Shown here piece after piece: positions 1 to 10,693 of a stretch of 64,000 nucleotides of DNA. Both the position numbers and the translations under genes were made by a program. The notes below the pieces were generated by a model that saw nothing but the letters and a program-made list of their open reading frames with translations, made no database searches and was not told where the DNA came from. The stretch is taken from assembly GCF_027409185.1 (NCBI RefSeq), contig NC_084467.1:83522501-83586500 (forward strand), given 5' to 3'. Position 1 is the stretch's first letter, and each line of letters begins with the position of its first letter. The stretch is from Cynocephalus volans. Lineage: Eukaryota; Chordata; Mammalia; Dermoptera; Cynocephalidae.

Positions 1-530
1 ATCTTGATCCCTGCTCCACCCTCCCATCTCCTCTCCAGTGTCTCTCCATCCACTCATTCTGTTCTAGGCACCAGGACTACCTGTTATCCCCCAACATCCA
101 GGAATGCCCCACTCTAAGGCTTTTCCAGAATCTATCCCCTCTGCCTGAAACATTCTTCCCCCAGGTATTCCCATCTTCTTCAAGGCCTTATGAGCAATAG
201 CAACTTTTTCCACCCTATCAGAATTTCCAGTCCCCTAACAAAAAGAAAAGAACAAAAAACAAAACAAAAACACAAAACGAAAAGAATTCCTACTCCTCTT
301 ATCCCTATGCAATCTCCCCAGAGAACAGATCACCTTCTAACAAGCTTTAAGCTTTTCTTATTCACTATGTCTGGAATTATTGTCTCCTTATCCAGCTCAA
401 GTTGAGTAAGCTCCATATCATGGCAGGGAATTCTTTTAGTCCACTTTGTTCACTGGCATATCTCTACTGCTTATAATAATGCCTGGCAAATGGAATGCAA
501 ATGTTTATTATTGAATAAATTAAAAAAAAA
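1..530 (+). repeat. L2 LINE 3' fragment
   Basis: Pyrimidine-rich sequence resembling the 3' part of mammalian L2: CTCTGCCTGAAACATTCTTCCC, a weak TTCAAGGCC motif, and the usual tail (AATGCCTGGCAAATGGAATGC, then ATTGAATAAATT). It is truncated by the window edge, so the 5' end is not visible. It lies in the inferred intron 2 of ALG14. The family call is by memory of the consensus. Confidence 0.6.
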
Positions 531-1160
531 AAAAAGCCCTAGAATTCTGACTGCTTATTGCATTAAAAATTTGGGAAAACTGAAAATCTTTATAAGTTTT
601 TAAACATCAGGAACATGCCTTTGTTTTCACTTACACAAAATTTAATGTCTCAATAAGATTTTGCTAGTGTCCACATTCAGCATTTCCTTGTATTATCCTT
701 TACCAGTGTTTAATATTTAAGGTATCATTTTTCATTATTTTTTCTAATACTTAAAGCTAGCATATAAGAATGTAATGAGTTCTGCATATTCAGCTTGCAT
801 CTAACACTTTTCTGAACTTCCATTACTTGATAGTCTTTAGTTGATATTTTTGTTTCTAGATATAATTATCTACAGAATATGACTTTATTTCTTTGTTTTG
901 AATATTTATACTTATTTCATCTTAAGTGGAGGATCAAAATGAAAAATACTATAATAGCAGATATTCTTAATTTTGGCTCTGATCTTAGAGAAAAAGAATG
1001 GCTGTAAAGAACACTGGCTTTTGGCTCCAAATACACTTTTTCATATTAAGGAAACCATTGAAAATGTTAAAATAATGGGTTATTTGTGCAATGCAGTATT
1101 TTAGGAAGCTAAATGTGGGCAGCCATGGAAATTAATGTGATGGAGATAAGACTAGAATCT
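531..1160. other. ALG14 intron 2 sequence, nothing recognised
   Basis: AT-rich sequence with no convincing open frame, splice-flanked exon or recognisable repeat. It is assigned to ALG14 intron 2 only because exon 2 lies to the right on the minus strand. Confidence 0.5.
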
Positions 1161-1172
1161 AAAGTAACACAG

Positions 1173-1277
1173 CTGGCTGGTTGGCTCAGTTGGTTAGAGC
1201 CCGGTGTTGACAACAAAGGTCAAGGGTTTGGATCCCAGTACCAGCCAGCTGCCAGAAAAAAAAAAAAAAAAGTCCTC
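1173..1277 (+). mobile_element. tRNA-Ile-derived SINE (CYN-like)
   Basis: The head GGCTGGTTGGCTCAGTTGG matches a tRNA-Ile A box and GGTTTGGATCCC matches a B box. The body ends in CCAGCTGCCAG plus an A tail. A perfect 12-bp target-site duplication, AAAGTAACACAG, flanks it at 1161-1172 and 1278-1289, which fixes the boundaries. Confidence 0.9.
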
Positions 1278-1504
1278 AAAGTAACACAGGACTTACAGGG
1301 TTTGTATACAATAGGCCACTCGATATTGCTGGCTCAAGAAAATTACTGAAAAATATGAACAGAGAGCACTGGTTTTATTTACTGGCCAGATTAACAGTTT
1401 AGGATACCTGTTACATTGGTGTCTCACCCATATACTCTTTCAGAATTTCTATGTGTATTTCTTTTTTTTTTCTTCAGTGAATTAAATCAAATTCTTTTTT
1501 TTTT

Positions 1505-2035
1505 TTTTTGGCCACAAAATAAGTCTCAATACATTTTAAAAGACTAAGATCATAGAAAACATGTTCTCTGATCACAATAACTGAAGGAAATTTAGAAAAT
1601 TCACAGATGTATGGAAATTAAACAACAGTCTCCTAAATAAACAATGGGTAAAAAGAAAAATCACAGCGAAATTCGAGAATACTTTGAGATAAAAATCAAA
1701 CTGCAACGTATCAAAATTTATAGGATACAGGGCTCATGCAGTGCTCAGAGGAAAATTTATACTTGTAAACTATATTAAAAATAAGAAAAATCTCAAATCA
1801 GTAATGTAAACTTCTACCTTAAGAAAATAGAAAAAGAGCAACCTAAACCAAAAGCAAATATAAGTAGTAAATAACAAAGATTACAACAGAAATATATGAA
1901 ATAGGGAATTAAAAAACAATAGAGAAAATCCACAAAAGCAAAAGTTAATTCTTTAAAAAGATCAACAAAATTTACATACCTTTATCTAGATTGACCAAGA
2001 AAAAAAGAGAGAAGACAAAATTACTAAAATCAGAA
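1505..2035 (+). mobile_element. Decayed L1 ORF2 fragment
   Basis: The sequence resembles the endonuclease-to-RT linker of L1 ORF2: TTCTCTGATCACAATAACTG corresponds to the SDHN region, and a GAGGAAAATTTATA stretch corresponds to the RGKFI region. Many stops and indels show it is old. It abuts a minus-strand L1 piece at about 2036, so orientation switches there. Confidence 0.6.
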
Positions 2036-3540
2036 AAAAAGCAGGGGCATTATTACATTGTCATTATGGTTTTTTGTGGTGGTAAGATTTAGTTTCTTTC
2101 TCTTGTTTGCACTTTTGTTCTACCAGTGGGTTTTGTTCTTTCTTGTGTATTTGTGGTAGTAGTAATTATTATTTTTTCGATTCCAGATGCAGGACTTCCT
2201 TAAGGATTTCTTGTAGGGCTGGCTGTGTGGTGGTGAATTTCTTCAGTTTGTGTTTGTCTGGAAAATAAACTGTTTTCCCCTCCTTTCTGAAGGACAGCCT
2301 TGCTGAGTATAGTAAATATTCTTGGCTGGCAGGGTTTTTTTCTCTTAGTATTTTGAATATATCATCCCATTGTCTTCTGGCCTGTAGAGTTTCTGTTGAG
2401 AAGACTGCTGTAGGTCTGATGGGGTTTCCCTTATAGGGGACTTGATGCTTTTCTATTGCTTCTTTTAAGATACTCTCTTTGTCTTTCAGCTTTGCCAGTT
2501 TGACTATAACGTGTCTTGGAGGGGATCTTTTTGAGTTGAATCTGTTTGGGGATCTTTAAGCTTCCTGGATTTGAAGGTCCATGTCTCTCCCTATAACTGA
2601 GAAGTTTTCCATTATTATTTCATTGAATAGGTTTTCCATGCTTTTTCCTTTCTCCTCCCCTTCAGGACCACCCATGATTCGAATGTTTGTGAGCTTAAGG
2701 TTGTCTGTTAGCTCTCTTACATTTTCTCCATCTTTAAAAATTCTTTCCTTTTTTTTGCTCACCTGGGTTATTTTGAAAAGACTATCTTCAAGATCAGAAA
2801 TTCCTCCTTTGACTTGTTCTACCTGTGGCTTAAGTTCTTGGTTATGTTTTTTATCTTGTTGAGTGAATCTTTCAGTTCCATGAGTTCTGCAACATTATTT
2901 TTTAAGGTATTAATCTCCTTGTAAATTTCCTCCTTCATATCCTGGATTTTTTTCCTTGTTTCATTATGTTGTCTAACTAAGTCTTCTTGCATATCAGATT
3001 AGTGAGTTTTCTTAAGATTGTTGCTCAGAATTCCTTTTCAGTCATTTCAAGGGTTTCCTGTTCCACAGGGTCTGATATTCGAGAATTATTATATTCCTTT
3101 GGTGGTGCCAGACTTTCTGATTTTCGTATTTCTAGTATCTCTATGCTGATGTCTGGTTTCTGGTAGAGCAGTTCTTTCTTCTGTTACTCTGGAGTGGGCT
3201 TTGAGAAGAGAGATGTCCTCTTCTTTTTCCAGTCTCTGTGGGTGGCTCTCCTCATGTCAATGCAGTTGAGTGTCTGGCAGACTGCCTGCACAGTGGCTGT
3301 GGCTACTGCTGTGGATCAAGCCACTCTTTTAGCAGCCGTGGCTGTGGTGGTCGCTGTGGCAGGCCACCCACGTGGGAGTGGTGTTTTTGGCATGCTCTCT
3401 TGCCTGCTTCTGGCTGAAGAGTGCCACCCTCAGCTCCTGCCTAGGACCCCAGGCGTGTTCTCTTGTCAGCTTGCGGGCGGAGGGGGCTGCCCTTTCAATA
3501 TGTATTTCAAAACAAGAATTCAATCAACAATCTGGTAAAA
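2036..3540 (-). mobile_element. L1 5' half (5'UTR and ORF1), minus strand
   Basis: Read on the minus strand, 2190-2330 encodes the ORF1p C-terminus (a KTVYFPDKHKLKKF-like stretch, then LQEIL). The frame at 2762-2556 carries the RRM signature NIRIMGGPEGEE and DLQIQEA. Sequence from about 2900 to 3540 is coiled-coil and 5'UTR. ORF1 is broken by stops. No ORF2 body follows, so the element is incomplete or rearranged with the plus-strand L1 piece on its left. Confidence 0.75.
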
Positions 3541-3927
3541 TGATATAGTAGGAAAGGAGTGGCATACCCTTTAATGTAGGCAAATTATTTAACTTGGGCT
3601 TCTTTGTCTTTTAACTTTTTTCCTAATCACAGTTACACCCAAACTTATTGTAGAAAATTTTGAAAGTTATAAGAATACTTGGAGAATGTGTATAAGTACA
3701 AAGATGTTCACTGAAGTATTTAGTGAAAACTGAAAACAACAGTAAGAAAATGGTACATCAAACTACAGATTACAATGCAATCATTAAAAAATACAAGAGA
3801 GACCTATATGTACCAACATGGAAAGCTATCAAAGAATAGTTAAATGAAAAAAAAAGTTATAGACAATACATAGGGTGTGATTTATAAACTAGTCATACTC
3901 TGCTCCCTCTAAAAACCCCCACACTGT

Positions 3928-4041
3928 TTTTTTGTTGTTGTTGTTTTGCAGCTGGCCAGTACATGGATCCGAACCCTTGGCCTTGTTGTTAAAACACTGT
4001 GTTCTAACCAACTGAACTAACCGACTAGCATCTCCCTGCTG
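3928..4041 (-). mobile_element. tRNA-Ile-derived SINE
   Basis: Reverse-orientation SINE: a T-rich tail with (TTG)n on the left, then GCTGGCCAGTACATGGATCC and a degenerate A-box complement (CCAACTGAACTAACC). Flanked by a near-perfect repeat CCCCCACACTGT / CCCCCAACACTGT. Confidence 0.8.
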
Positions 4042-4228
4042 CCCCCAACACTGTTTATGTGGTTACACATAAGTGGTATGCATAATTCATAATATTTGGT
4101 TACATGTACATACATAACAGGAGGAAAAAGCACCAGCAGAATATAACTCATGCTGGTACAGTGGTTACTCTAGAGAGTGGGATTAGGGTAGTGACAAAGA
4201 AATTCCACTTTTTATTTTATATACTTCT

Positions 4229-4277
4229 TTTGTGGCTGGGTGGGGGGGCAGTTGGCCGATATGGGGATCTGAACCCA
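4229..4277 (-). mobile_element. 5'-truncated tRNA-Ile SINE
   Basis: Only the 3' part of the SINE is present (GGCTGGGTGGGGGG..GTTGGCCGATATGG, then GATCTGAACCC). A perfect 12-bp duplication TTATATACTTCT at 4217-4228 and 4278-4289 shows it inserted already truncated. Confidence 0.85.
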
Positions 4278-4379
4278 TTATATACTTCTCTACTGTTCAA
4301 AAAGATTTTAAAGAAATAAAAAACAACAAAAACAAAATTTGGAAAAAAAACAGAAAAGAGAAAGAAACAGAAGTATAAC

Positions 4380-5156
4380 TACTTACAACCCTGCCAAAGT
4401 TAATTCTGGGGCATTTTCAATACGGATTTGATGAAATATCCACTATGCTTAGAGTTTTGTACAGAATCAGCACTCATTAAACATTTTTTGAATGAACAAA
4501 CAAATAACCTTTCTTGGGAAAACATTATCAGCCTGATTACAGAGTAGTGGGAAATCTAACTAAGTGGCCTGAAGAAAGTGGCCTGAAAGTGAAGAAGCTT
4601 GGCTCCACTTTTTGACCCTTTAAATTGATTCTCAGAAACTTCTATTGTTCTATATATGAAAAAAGTCCACTCTATAATTATTAAATGTAGTTTAAAAAAT
4701 GTTTTATTTAGGTTTCACTGAGCTTTTTTTTCTTCAGTGGTGTGATCTAAAGGGACAAACTCATGCTCTAACGGAAGTTACGAAGAGTAACGGTTGTAAA
4801 GGGAGGCAGTTAAGAGACAAGGCTCAGATTTGGAGTAAATAAAAGGATGAACCAAAATCCACAGTGAGCCTCATTCCCTTCCACACCTTGCAGGGGTGGA
4901 TGTCCCTGCTGAAACACTGCCTAACAAAACTACTGCTCTCCAGGAAGAAAGCTCTGGTTTGAGTTTTCATTTACCATCATATAGGTCTGGTAATTGGTTC
5001 TACTTGGGAAGGTTACTGTCTGATTTTTACTGAAAGATATTACTTTAGTTACTCTTTACTTTAGAAATAATCCCAGTGGAAATTACTTTTTCTTTGGAAC
5101 TCTTTTCAAGATATTTTTTCATACAAAGTAATTTCACATCCAAACATTTCTTTCTG

Positions 5157-5187
<31 letters not shown>

Positions 5188-6330
5188 TAGTGCTCTTCTG
5201 CTCTTCACCTTTCTAATCTCAGTTGCTGTTAGTCAAGGGAAACCTGTTTCTCATAAAATGCTGAACTACTCAGAGAAACAGGTTGAATAGCAAGTTAAAA
5301 AGTGTTCCAGGAATAATTATTTTTCTTTACTCTTAAATACCATTAAAAAAAATACATTGAATCAAAGGAATCAGGAGAAATTTGAATGAAGTTTCTGTAA
5401 CAAAAGTAGGCCACCTCTAACATTTAATTTAAAACATTATTATTTTAAAATTTAGCTTAAATATCTGCTATATATTTATATCTAGCACAAACAGGCAAAT
5501 ACTGACACTAAAATTTTTTCTACAAACTAGCAAAAATATTTAAAGATCTACTGAATGACTCCATATCAGAATAAGTTATAAGCCAAATAACACACAATCC
5601 CTATGTTACTTGGGTAACTCTATGTGATTAATATTGGTAATTTATATCTTCTGATTTTGGAGAGTGGTCTTCTTTATGTTTTTGGAAGAGAAAGCCTGTG
5701 CTGAAAATGTGGGTTTTTGGCTTTTCACCAGAACCAAGTGTGAACTGATACACTTTTATTCCTGAAACGCTCTGAGTGATATGCATGAGACTATGCCCAA
5801 GCACAAAGTGCAGTTACTGTTAATGCTTTAAAATGGTACAGATTTTCTGGTTCACTTAAGATGTCTGAAAAAAATTAAATTATAAAGAGAGAGTTCAAGG
5901 CTTATAACCACAGGAATATTATGTATAGCTAGGAAATTGCAGCTGGTGTAGTTACATCAAGAAAAAAAAATGGTGAGGAAAATTGGGATAGAGAGGGGTA
6001 CTATTTACACAAATGGTGCAGAACAAGCATCCACATGTAGGGTGCATCAAAACTCTGACTTTAATTATAAAATGAACCTGACTTTGGTTCTGACAATATA
6101 AACTAACTTTAAAAACCCTCCTACAAATAGATGAAAATGCCGCAAGAAACATAACAAAATATTATTTTATCTGAACTGGGAAAAAGGAAAGGGAAATCCT
6201 TACTTGCCAGAAACAAGAAAATGAAAAAGAAGCAGATGGCATGTGACACTTAGGTTTGAGAAGGAAGACATAATTATACCACAGACATAGAGACTGGGGT
6301 TTCAGTGCCCCTGAAGGTTGGGGAGGAGAG
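4380..6330. other. ALG14 intron 2 sequence, no gene seen
   Basis: AT-rich intronic DNA with no exon or repeat I can name. It holds one long homopolymer, T28 at 5157-5184, possibly the tail of an unrecognised minus-strand retroelement. The short frames here look like chance. Confidence 0.5.
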
Positions 6331-6339
6331 GTCTACAAA

Positions 6340-7935
6340 GCAACAACAAATTGGTAGTTGATATTTCCATGACAATAATAGCTACCCAACATCTAAAAGT
6401 TCGAGTGCCCCAGGGCCTAGTTTTTAGTCCTGTTCTGTTTTTTCTATCAATCAATGGGTAATCTTACCCAATTTCTTGTTTTAAGTACCATCATCTAAAT
6501 ACAGATGATCCTAAAATTTATATTCTCCAGACCAGACCTCCGTCCTCAACTTCAGACTCATTGATCCAATTGCATACACTACATCTTCACTTGTATGTTT
6601 ACGGACATCCCACACTTAGCTCTGCTGCTCCCCCCTGTTCTCTCCCCAATGTAAGTAAATGGCAACTACTCTTCCAGTGGCTCGGGCCAAAAACTTGGGT
6701 GTCATCTTCTACTCTTTTTTCTCTCACATCCCACATTTTATCTGCCAGCAAATCCTATTAGCTCTGCCTTCAAAATATATCCAGAATCTGACTACTTCTC
6801 ATCATACCCACTGTTGCTATGCTGGTCCAAGTCACTGATCTCTCAAATGAGTCACTCCAGCGAAAGTTGGTTATACCAATTGGGCCATTCTTGTCATAAC
6901 TAAACCAAAATTGGAGTCAAGGGGCCAAAGAGGGAAAACCACTTGGGGCACACAGCACCTGCTCCAAGAAGAATTTTCTACATACCGAAATGTTGAAACA
7001 GCCTGCTGTAACCCTAAGAGTAGTTTTTACCTAGTAGCTGCTGAAATAACCTGCCGTGACTCTAAGACTAATCTTACCTACCATGGCCACTCAACAATCA
7101 AAGCCTGACAGCTCCCAAAAACTTTGCTAGTGCCAATGAGCTTTCTTTCAAAACAATAAGTAACATTCTTCTCACTAATAAACTCCCAGACTTTTCTTTG
7201 TTCTCTGGAAGCTACCCCATCTGTGTGTGAGCACCCCAAATTGCAATCCTGTTTTCCCAAATAAAATGTTCTCTTAGCAATTTGTCTCTCTGTATATTTC
7301 TTGACTTTAACACTCCTTTCCCTGTTTCTGTCCTTCTTCCCTTTAGTTTATCCAGCAGCCAAAGCAATCCTGTTAAAATATAAGTTAGATCATGTCACTC
7401 CTCTACCTAAAATCACTGAATGGTTCCCCATTTCACTCACTGGGGAAAAATCTCAGCCTAAAAATGGACCACAGGTCTTAAAAGATCTGACTCAAACATC
7501 TTCACCCTTACCTCTATGACCTCATATCCTACTTAGGTCTCCTTTGCCTCCTTTGCTTTGGCCACACTGACCTCCCTGCTTTTTCACAAACATGCCAGTC
7601 ACAGCCCCACCTCAGGGCCTTCTTTGCAGTTATTGCTTGTGCTCCAAGAAATCTCTTTCCACATACGGCTTAACAGTCTTTATTCAACGCCGCCTTTCCT
7701 GGCCACTCTACCTAAAATTGCAAACTCTCTTTTACCAAACCCCCCCATTCCCTTTCCTTGCTCTATTCTTCTCCTTAACAGATTTTCACTACCACGTTAT
7801 AAATTTTACTTAATTATTTTGTTTATTATCCACCCCATTAGAATGTAGGCACCATGACAGCAGAGATTTTTCTGTTTTGTTTCACTACTGTATTGCTAGT
7901 ACCTAGGTGATATCCAATAAATATTTGTTAAATAA
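6340..7935 (+). repeat. L2 LINE 3' region, split by an LTR-like insert
   Basis: Two plus-strand L2 blocks (about 6340-6845 and 7311-7935) align in order. The first carries CTTGGGTGTCATCTTCTACTC, the second GATCATGTCACTCCTCTACC, CCACCTCAGGGCCTTCTTTGC and the terminal AATAAATATTTGTTAAATAAG. The interruption at 6846-7310 is a later insertion. Confidence 0.7.
6846..7310 (+). mobile_element. LTR-like insert inside L2
   Basis: A segment of about 460 bp interrupts an L2. It starts near TGAGTCACTCC and ends near ACTTTAACA. It has an AATAAA signal (CCCAAATAAAATG) near its 3' end followed by a T-rich stretch, the layout of a solo LTR. I could not name the family, and no clear short target duplication was found. 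Confidence 0.35.
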
Positions 7936-8242
7936 GTGAATAAATGCTAAATTCATGGTTATGAAGGAAAAAAATTCAAATTAGGATTCTAAATGCTGCA
8001 TGCAATCAAAGGAAAGGCAAGACCTAGACATATTTTCAGGCAAACAGATAAAAAACATGAAAGAATTCATCACTTACACACCTTCCACGAAATATTAATA
8101 AAAGATATATTTCTGAAAAATACTAAATCCAAAAGGAAGTAGCAGGATACAAGGAGCAAGAATAAACAAAGAAAATACTATATACATATAAATATAAATA
8201 AGCATTGACTATATAGAGCAATAATAATGATAACTAATTTGG
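7936..8242. other. A-rich intronic sequence
   Basis: Low-complexity AT-rich DNA, possibly remnant L1M. No gene or confidently named repeat. Confidence 0.35.
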
Positions 8243-8697
8243 TTGCTATGGGTTAAATGTGTCCCCCAAAATTTCATGTATTGGAAACTTGACACCCATT
8301 GTTAAGAGGCTGGGAAATTCAATTATCGTATTTGAAAGGTGGGGTCTTTGAAAAGTGATTGGATCCATGAGGACAGGACCATGACCTACTGAATGGACTT
8401 ATCCATTCATGGAGTAAGGGTTGATAGTTTAAATGGGTGGTAATGGTGTGGTTCTGATGGCTTTAAAAGGAGAGCAAGTATGAAGTTTAGCTCTCTCTTG
8501 CTCAGCCCATTCTCACCATGTGATACCCTGAGTGGCTGTAGAGAGCCACCACCTAGAATGAGGTCCTTACCAGATGTGTTCCCTGGACTTAGGACTTCCC
8601 AGCCTCTGAAACTTTAAGAAATAAACTTCATTCCTTTGCAAATTACCCAGTTTCAGGTATTTTGTTGTAAGTAATAGAAATGGACTAATGTAGCAGT
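8243..8697 (+). mobile_element. MaLR-type solo LTR (MST/MLT1-like)
   Basis: It has the order typical of ERVL-MaLR LTRs: GCTATGGGTTAAATGTGTCCC at the 5' end, AGGTGGGGTCTTTG, a CTCTCTCTTGCTCAGCCCAT block, CACCATGTGATACC, GGACTTCCCAGCCTCTG, AAATAAAC, and a 3' end TTTTGTTGTAAGTAATAG then GGACTAATG. No internal retroviral sequence is attached. Confidence 0.75.
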
Positions 8698-9099
8698 GTA
8701 AAAACAAGGTAGAACCAAAATACTAAACAATAATATGTGAGACGGAAGGGGGGGTGCTAACAATTAAAACATTCTAAAAGCCTTGTTTTTCAGGAGGAGG
8801 AGATATTAATTTTTTCACTCTAAGTCAGGTATTCATGTCAATAATTTAGGCATTTCTAAGAGAACAATAATTTTCATTCCAGAAGGGAAAAGGGGAGGAC
8901 AAAGAAATCTCAATCCAAACAGAAGACATCCAAAGAAGAAAAACAAAAGAATTCAAAAAAAAAAAAAAAAAAAAAAAGGATGGTAAGTAGAAAAGACAAA
9001 ATTAAATAGTAGAAATAAAAGAAATTTAATAAATAAATTTAATACACTAGTAATCACAATAAATGTACATGTACCAGATCATTCTCAGTTTTGAATTTT

Positions 9100-9203
9100 T
9101 ATTTTATTTTATTTTTGGGCAGCCAGCCAGTAAGGGGATCTGAACACTTGACCTTGGTGTTATCAGCACCATTCTCCAACCCACTAAACTAACCAGCCAG
9201 CCC
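9100..9203 (-). mobile_element. tRNA-Ile-derived SINE
   Basis: Reverse SINE with a (TTTTA)n tail, GCAGCCAGCCAGTAAGGGG, ATCTGAACACTTGACC and an A-box complement. A perfect 16-bp duplication CTCAGTTTTGAATTTT at 9084-9099 and 9204-9219 fixes both ends. Confidence 0.92.
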
Positions 9204-9700
9204 CTCAGTTTTGAATTTTAAAAGTTTTGCTATATGTCATTTATAAAAGACACACCTAAAATACAATGACATACAAAAAAGTGAAAATAAAGAGACAGAA
9301 AAAGGTATACCATATAAATATTAACCAAAAGGAAGCTGACATTGCTAAATTAATATCAGATAAAAGAGATTTTAAGGAAAAAAGCATTATTAAGGATAAA
9401 ATGAGTCACTTCATAATGATCAAATAAATCACTAGATCAAATTTGAACTAGAACGCAAAAATAGATACAGAAAACTGACAAATACAAAGAAAAAAAGAAA
9501 TCCACAATCACAATTTTCACATACGTTTCTCAGTAATGAATAGATGATGCAGTCAAAAAAATTAATAATGATTTAGAAGATGACTTGAACAACATAATGA
9601 ATAATGTTATGGGTATATAAAAAGTTTTGCAACAGATAGTAGGGAATACACTTTTGTTCAGGCACATGAGATTTACTCAAACAAACTATATCCTAGGCTA

Positions 9701-10021
9701 CAGTTGTCCTTCGGTTATCTGTGGGGGATCGGTTCTAAGACTCCCTGCAGATACCAAAATCTGCAGATGCTCAAGTCCCTTATATAAAATGATGTAGTAT
9801 TTGCATATTACCTATGCACATCCTCCCATATAGTTTAAATCATGTGTAGATTACTTATAATATCTAATACAATGTGAATGCTATGTAAACAGTTGTTATA
9901 CTGTATTGTTTTTTATTTGTATTACTTTTTATTGTTGTATTTTTTTTCTCCAAATAGTATTTTCTATCTGTCGTTGGTTGAATACGCAGATGCAGAATCC
10001 AAGGATACAGGAGGCTGACTG
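9701..10021 (+). mobile_element. MER2 (TcMar-Tigger) DNA transposon
   Basis: A 321-bp element with MER2-like inverted ends (CAGTTGTCCTTCGGTTATC at the left, GGATACAGGAGGCTGACTG at the right) and internal GATGCTCAAGTCCCTTATAT and GTTGGTTGAATACGCAGATG. It is flanked by TA on both sides (9699-9700 and 10022-10023), the target duplication of this superfamily. No transposase gene. Confidence 0.9.
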
Positions 10022-10630
10022 TACCAGGAAACTTTTGTTTTTTTTACAAGAACACATTCTCTGTCCATAACGTCAGATAGAAATTTTTTAAAAAATCCAG
10101 CTACATGTTACTTATAGAAGACACATCCAAAACATAAAAGAACATAAAGGTACCAAGTATAAGAAGAACAGAAAGCTAGGTCAGCCATATTGATATCAGA
10201 GAAAAATATACTTTAAGAAAAAGCATTTTAAGGATAAAATGGGTCGCTTAAATCAATAACAAAAAGTTCAACTTACTAGCAGGGTATAACAATTCTAAAC
10301 CTAAATGCATGCTATAAAATAGTCTCAAAATGCACAATGCAAATATTGACACAACTACAAAAAATTAAACCTACCATCACAAATTCAACATATCTCTTTC
10401 GGTAATAGATAAGTCAAGCATGTAAATATGTTAGCAAGGTCTCAGTAGATTTGAACAACACAATTAATAAGCTTTATTTAACGATCATATTTAATAGACC
10501 CAATAATTAGAGAATATACATTTTTCTCAGGGAGACACGGAACAATTAACCATGTATAAGAACATTAAGTAAATTTCAAGACCATGAAGACAATTTCAGC
10601 AATTAAAAAAAATTGGGCCTCATAAAGGCC

Positions 10631-10693
10631 AATTTTACTGACTGTACTGGAACAAAATAATAAATTTTACTGATTATACTGGAACAAAATAAT
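10631..10693 (+). repeat. Two-copy tandem duplication, 32-bp period
   Basis: Copies at 10631-10661 and 10663-10693 share AATTTTACTGA..TACTGG and AACAAAATAAT with two mismatches. It is a small local duplication inside the L1 relic. Confidence 0.85.

Larger units (their letters stand above)
3640..4370 (+). mobile_element. Old L1M 3' end, split by two SINEs
   Basis: AAAGATGTTCACTGAAGTATT, an ATGGTACATC motif, CATTAAAAAATAC and GTGGTTACTCTAGAGAGTGGG resemble the end of ORF2 and the 3'UTR of ancient L1M elements. Two minus-strand SINEs (3928-4041 and 4229-4277) inserted later. An A-rich stretch near 4320-4370 closes it. Confidence 0.5.

Noticed and set aside
3194..3538. 114-codon ORF with Ala/Val-rich stretch
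   Set aside because: Antisense of an L1 5'UTR; no start context, splice support or family similarity.
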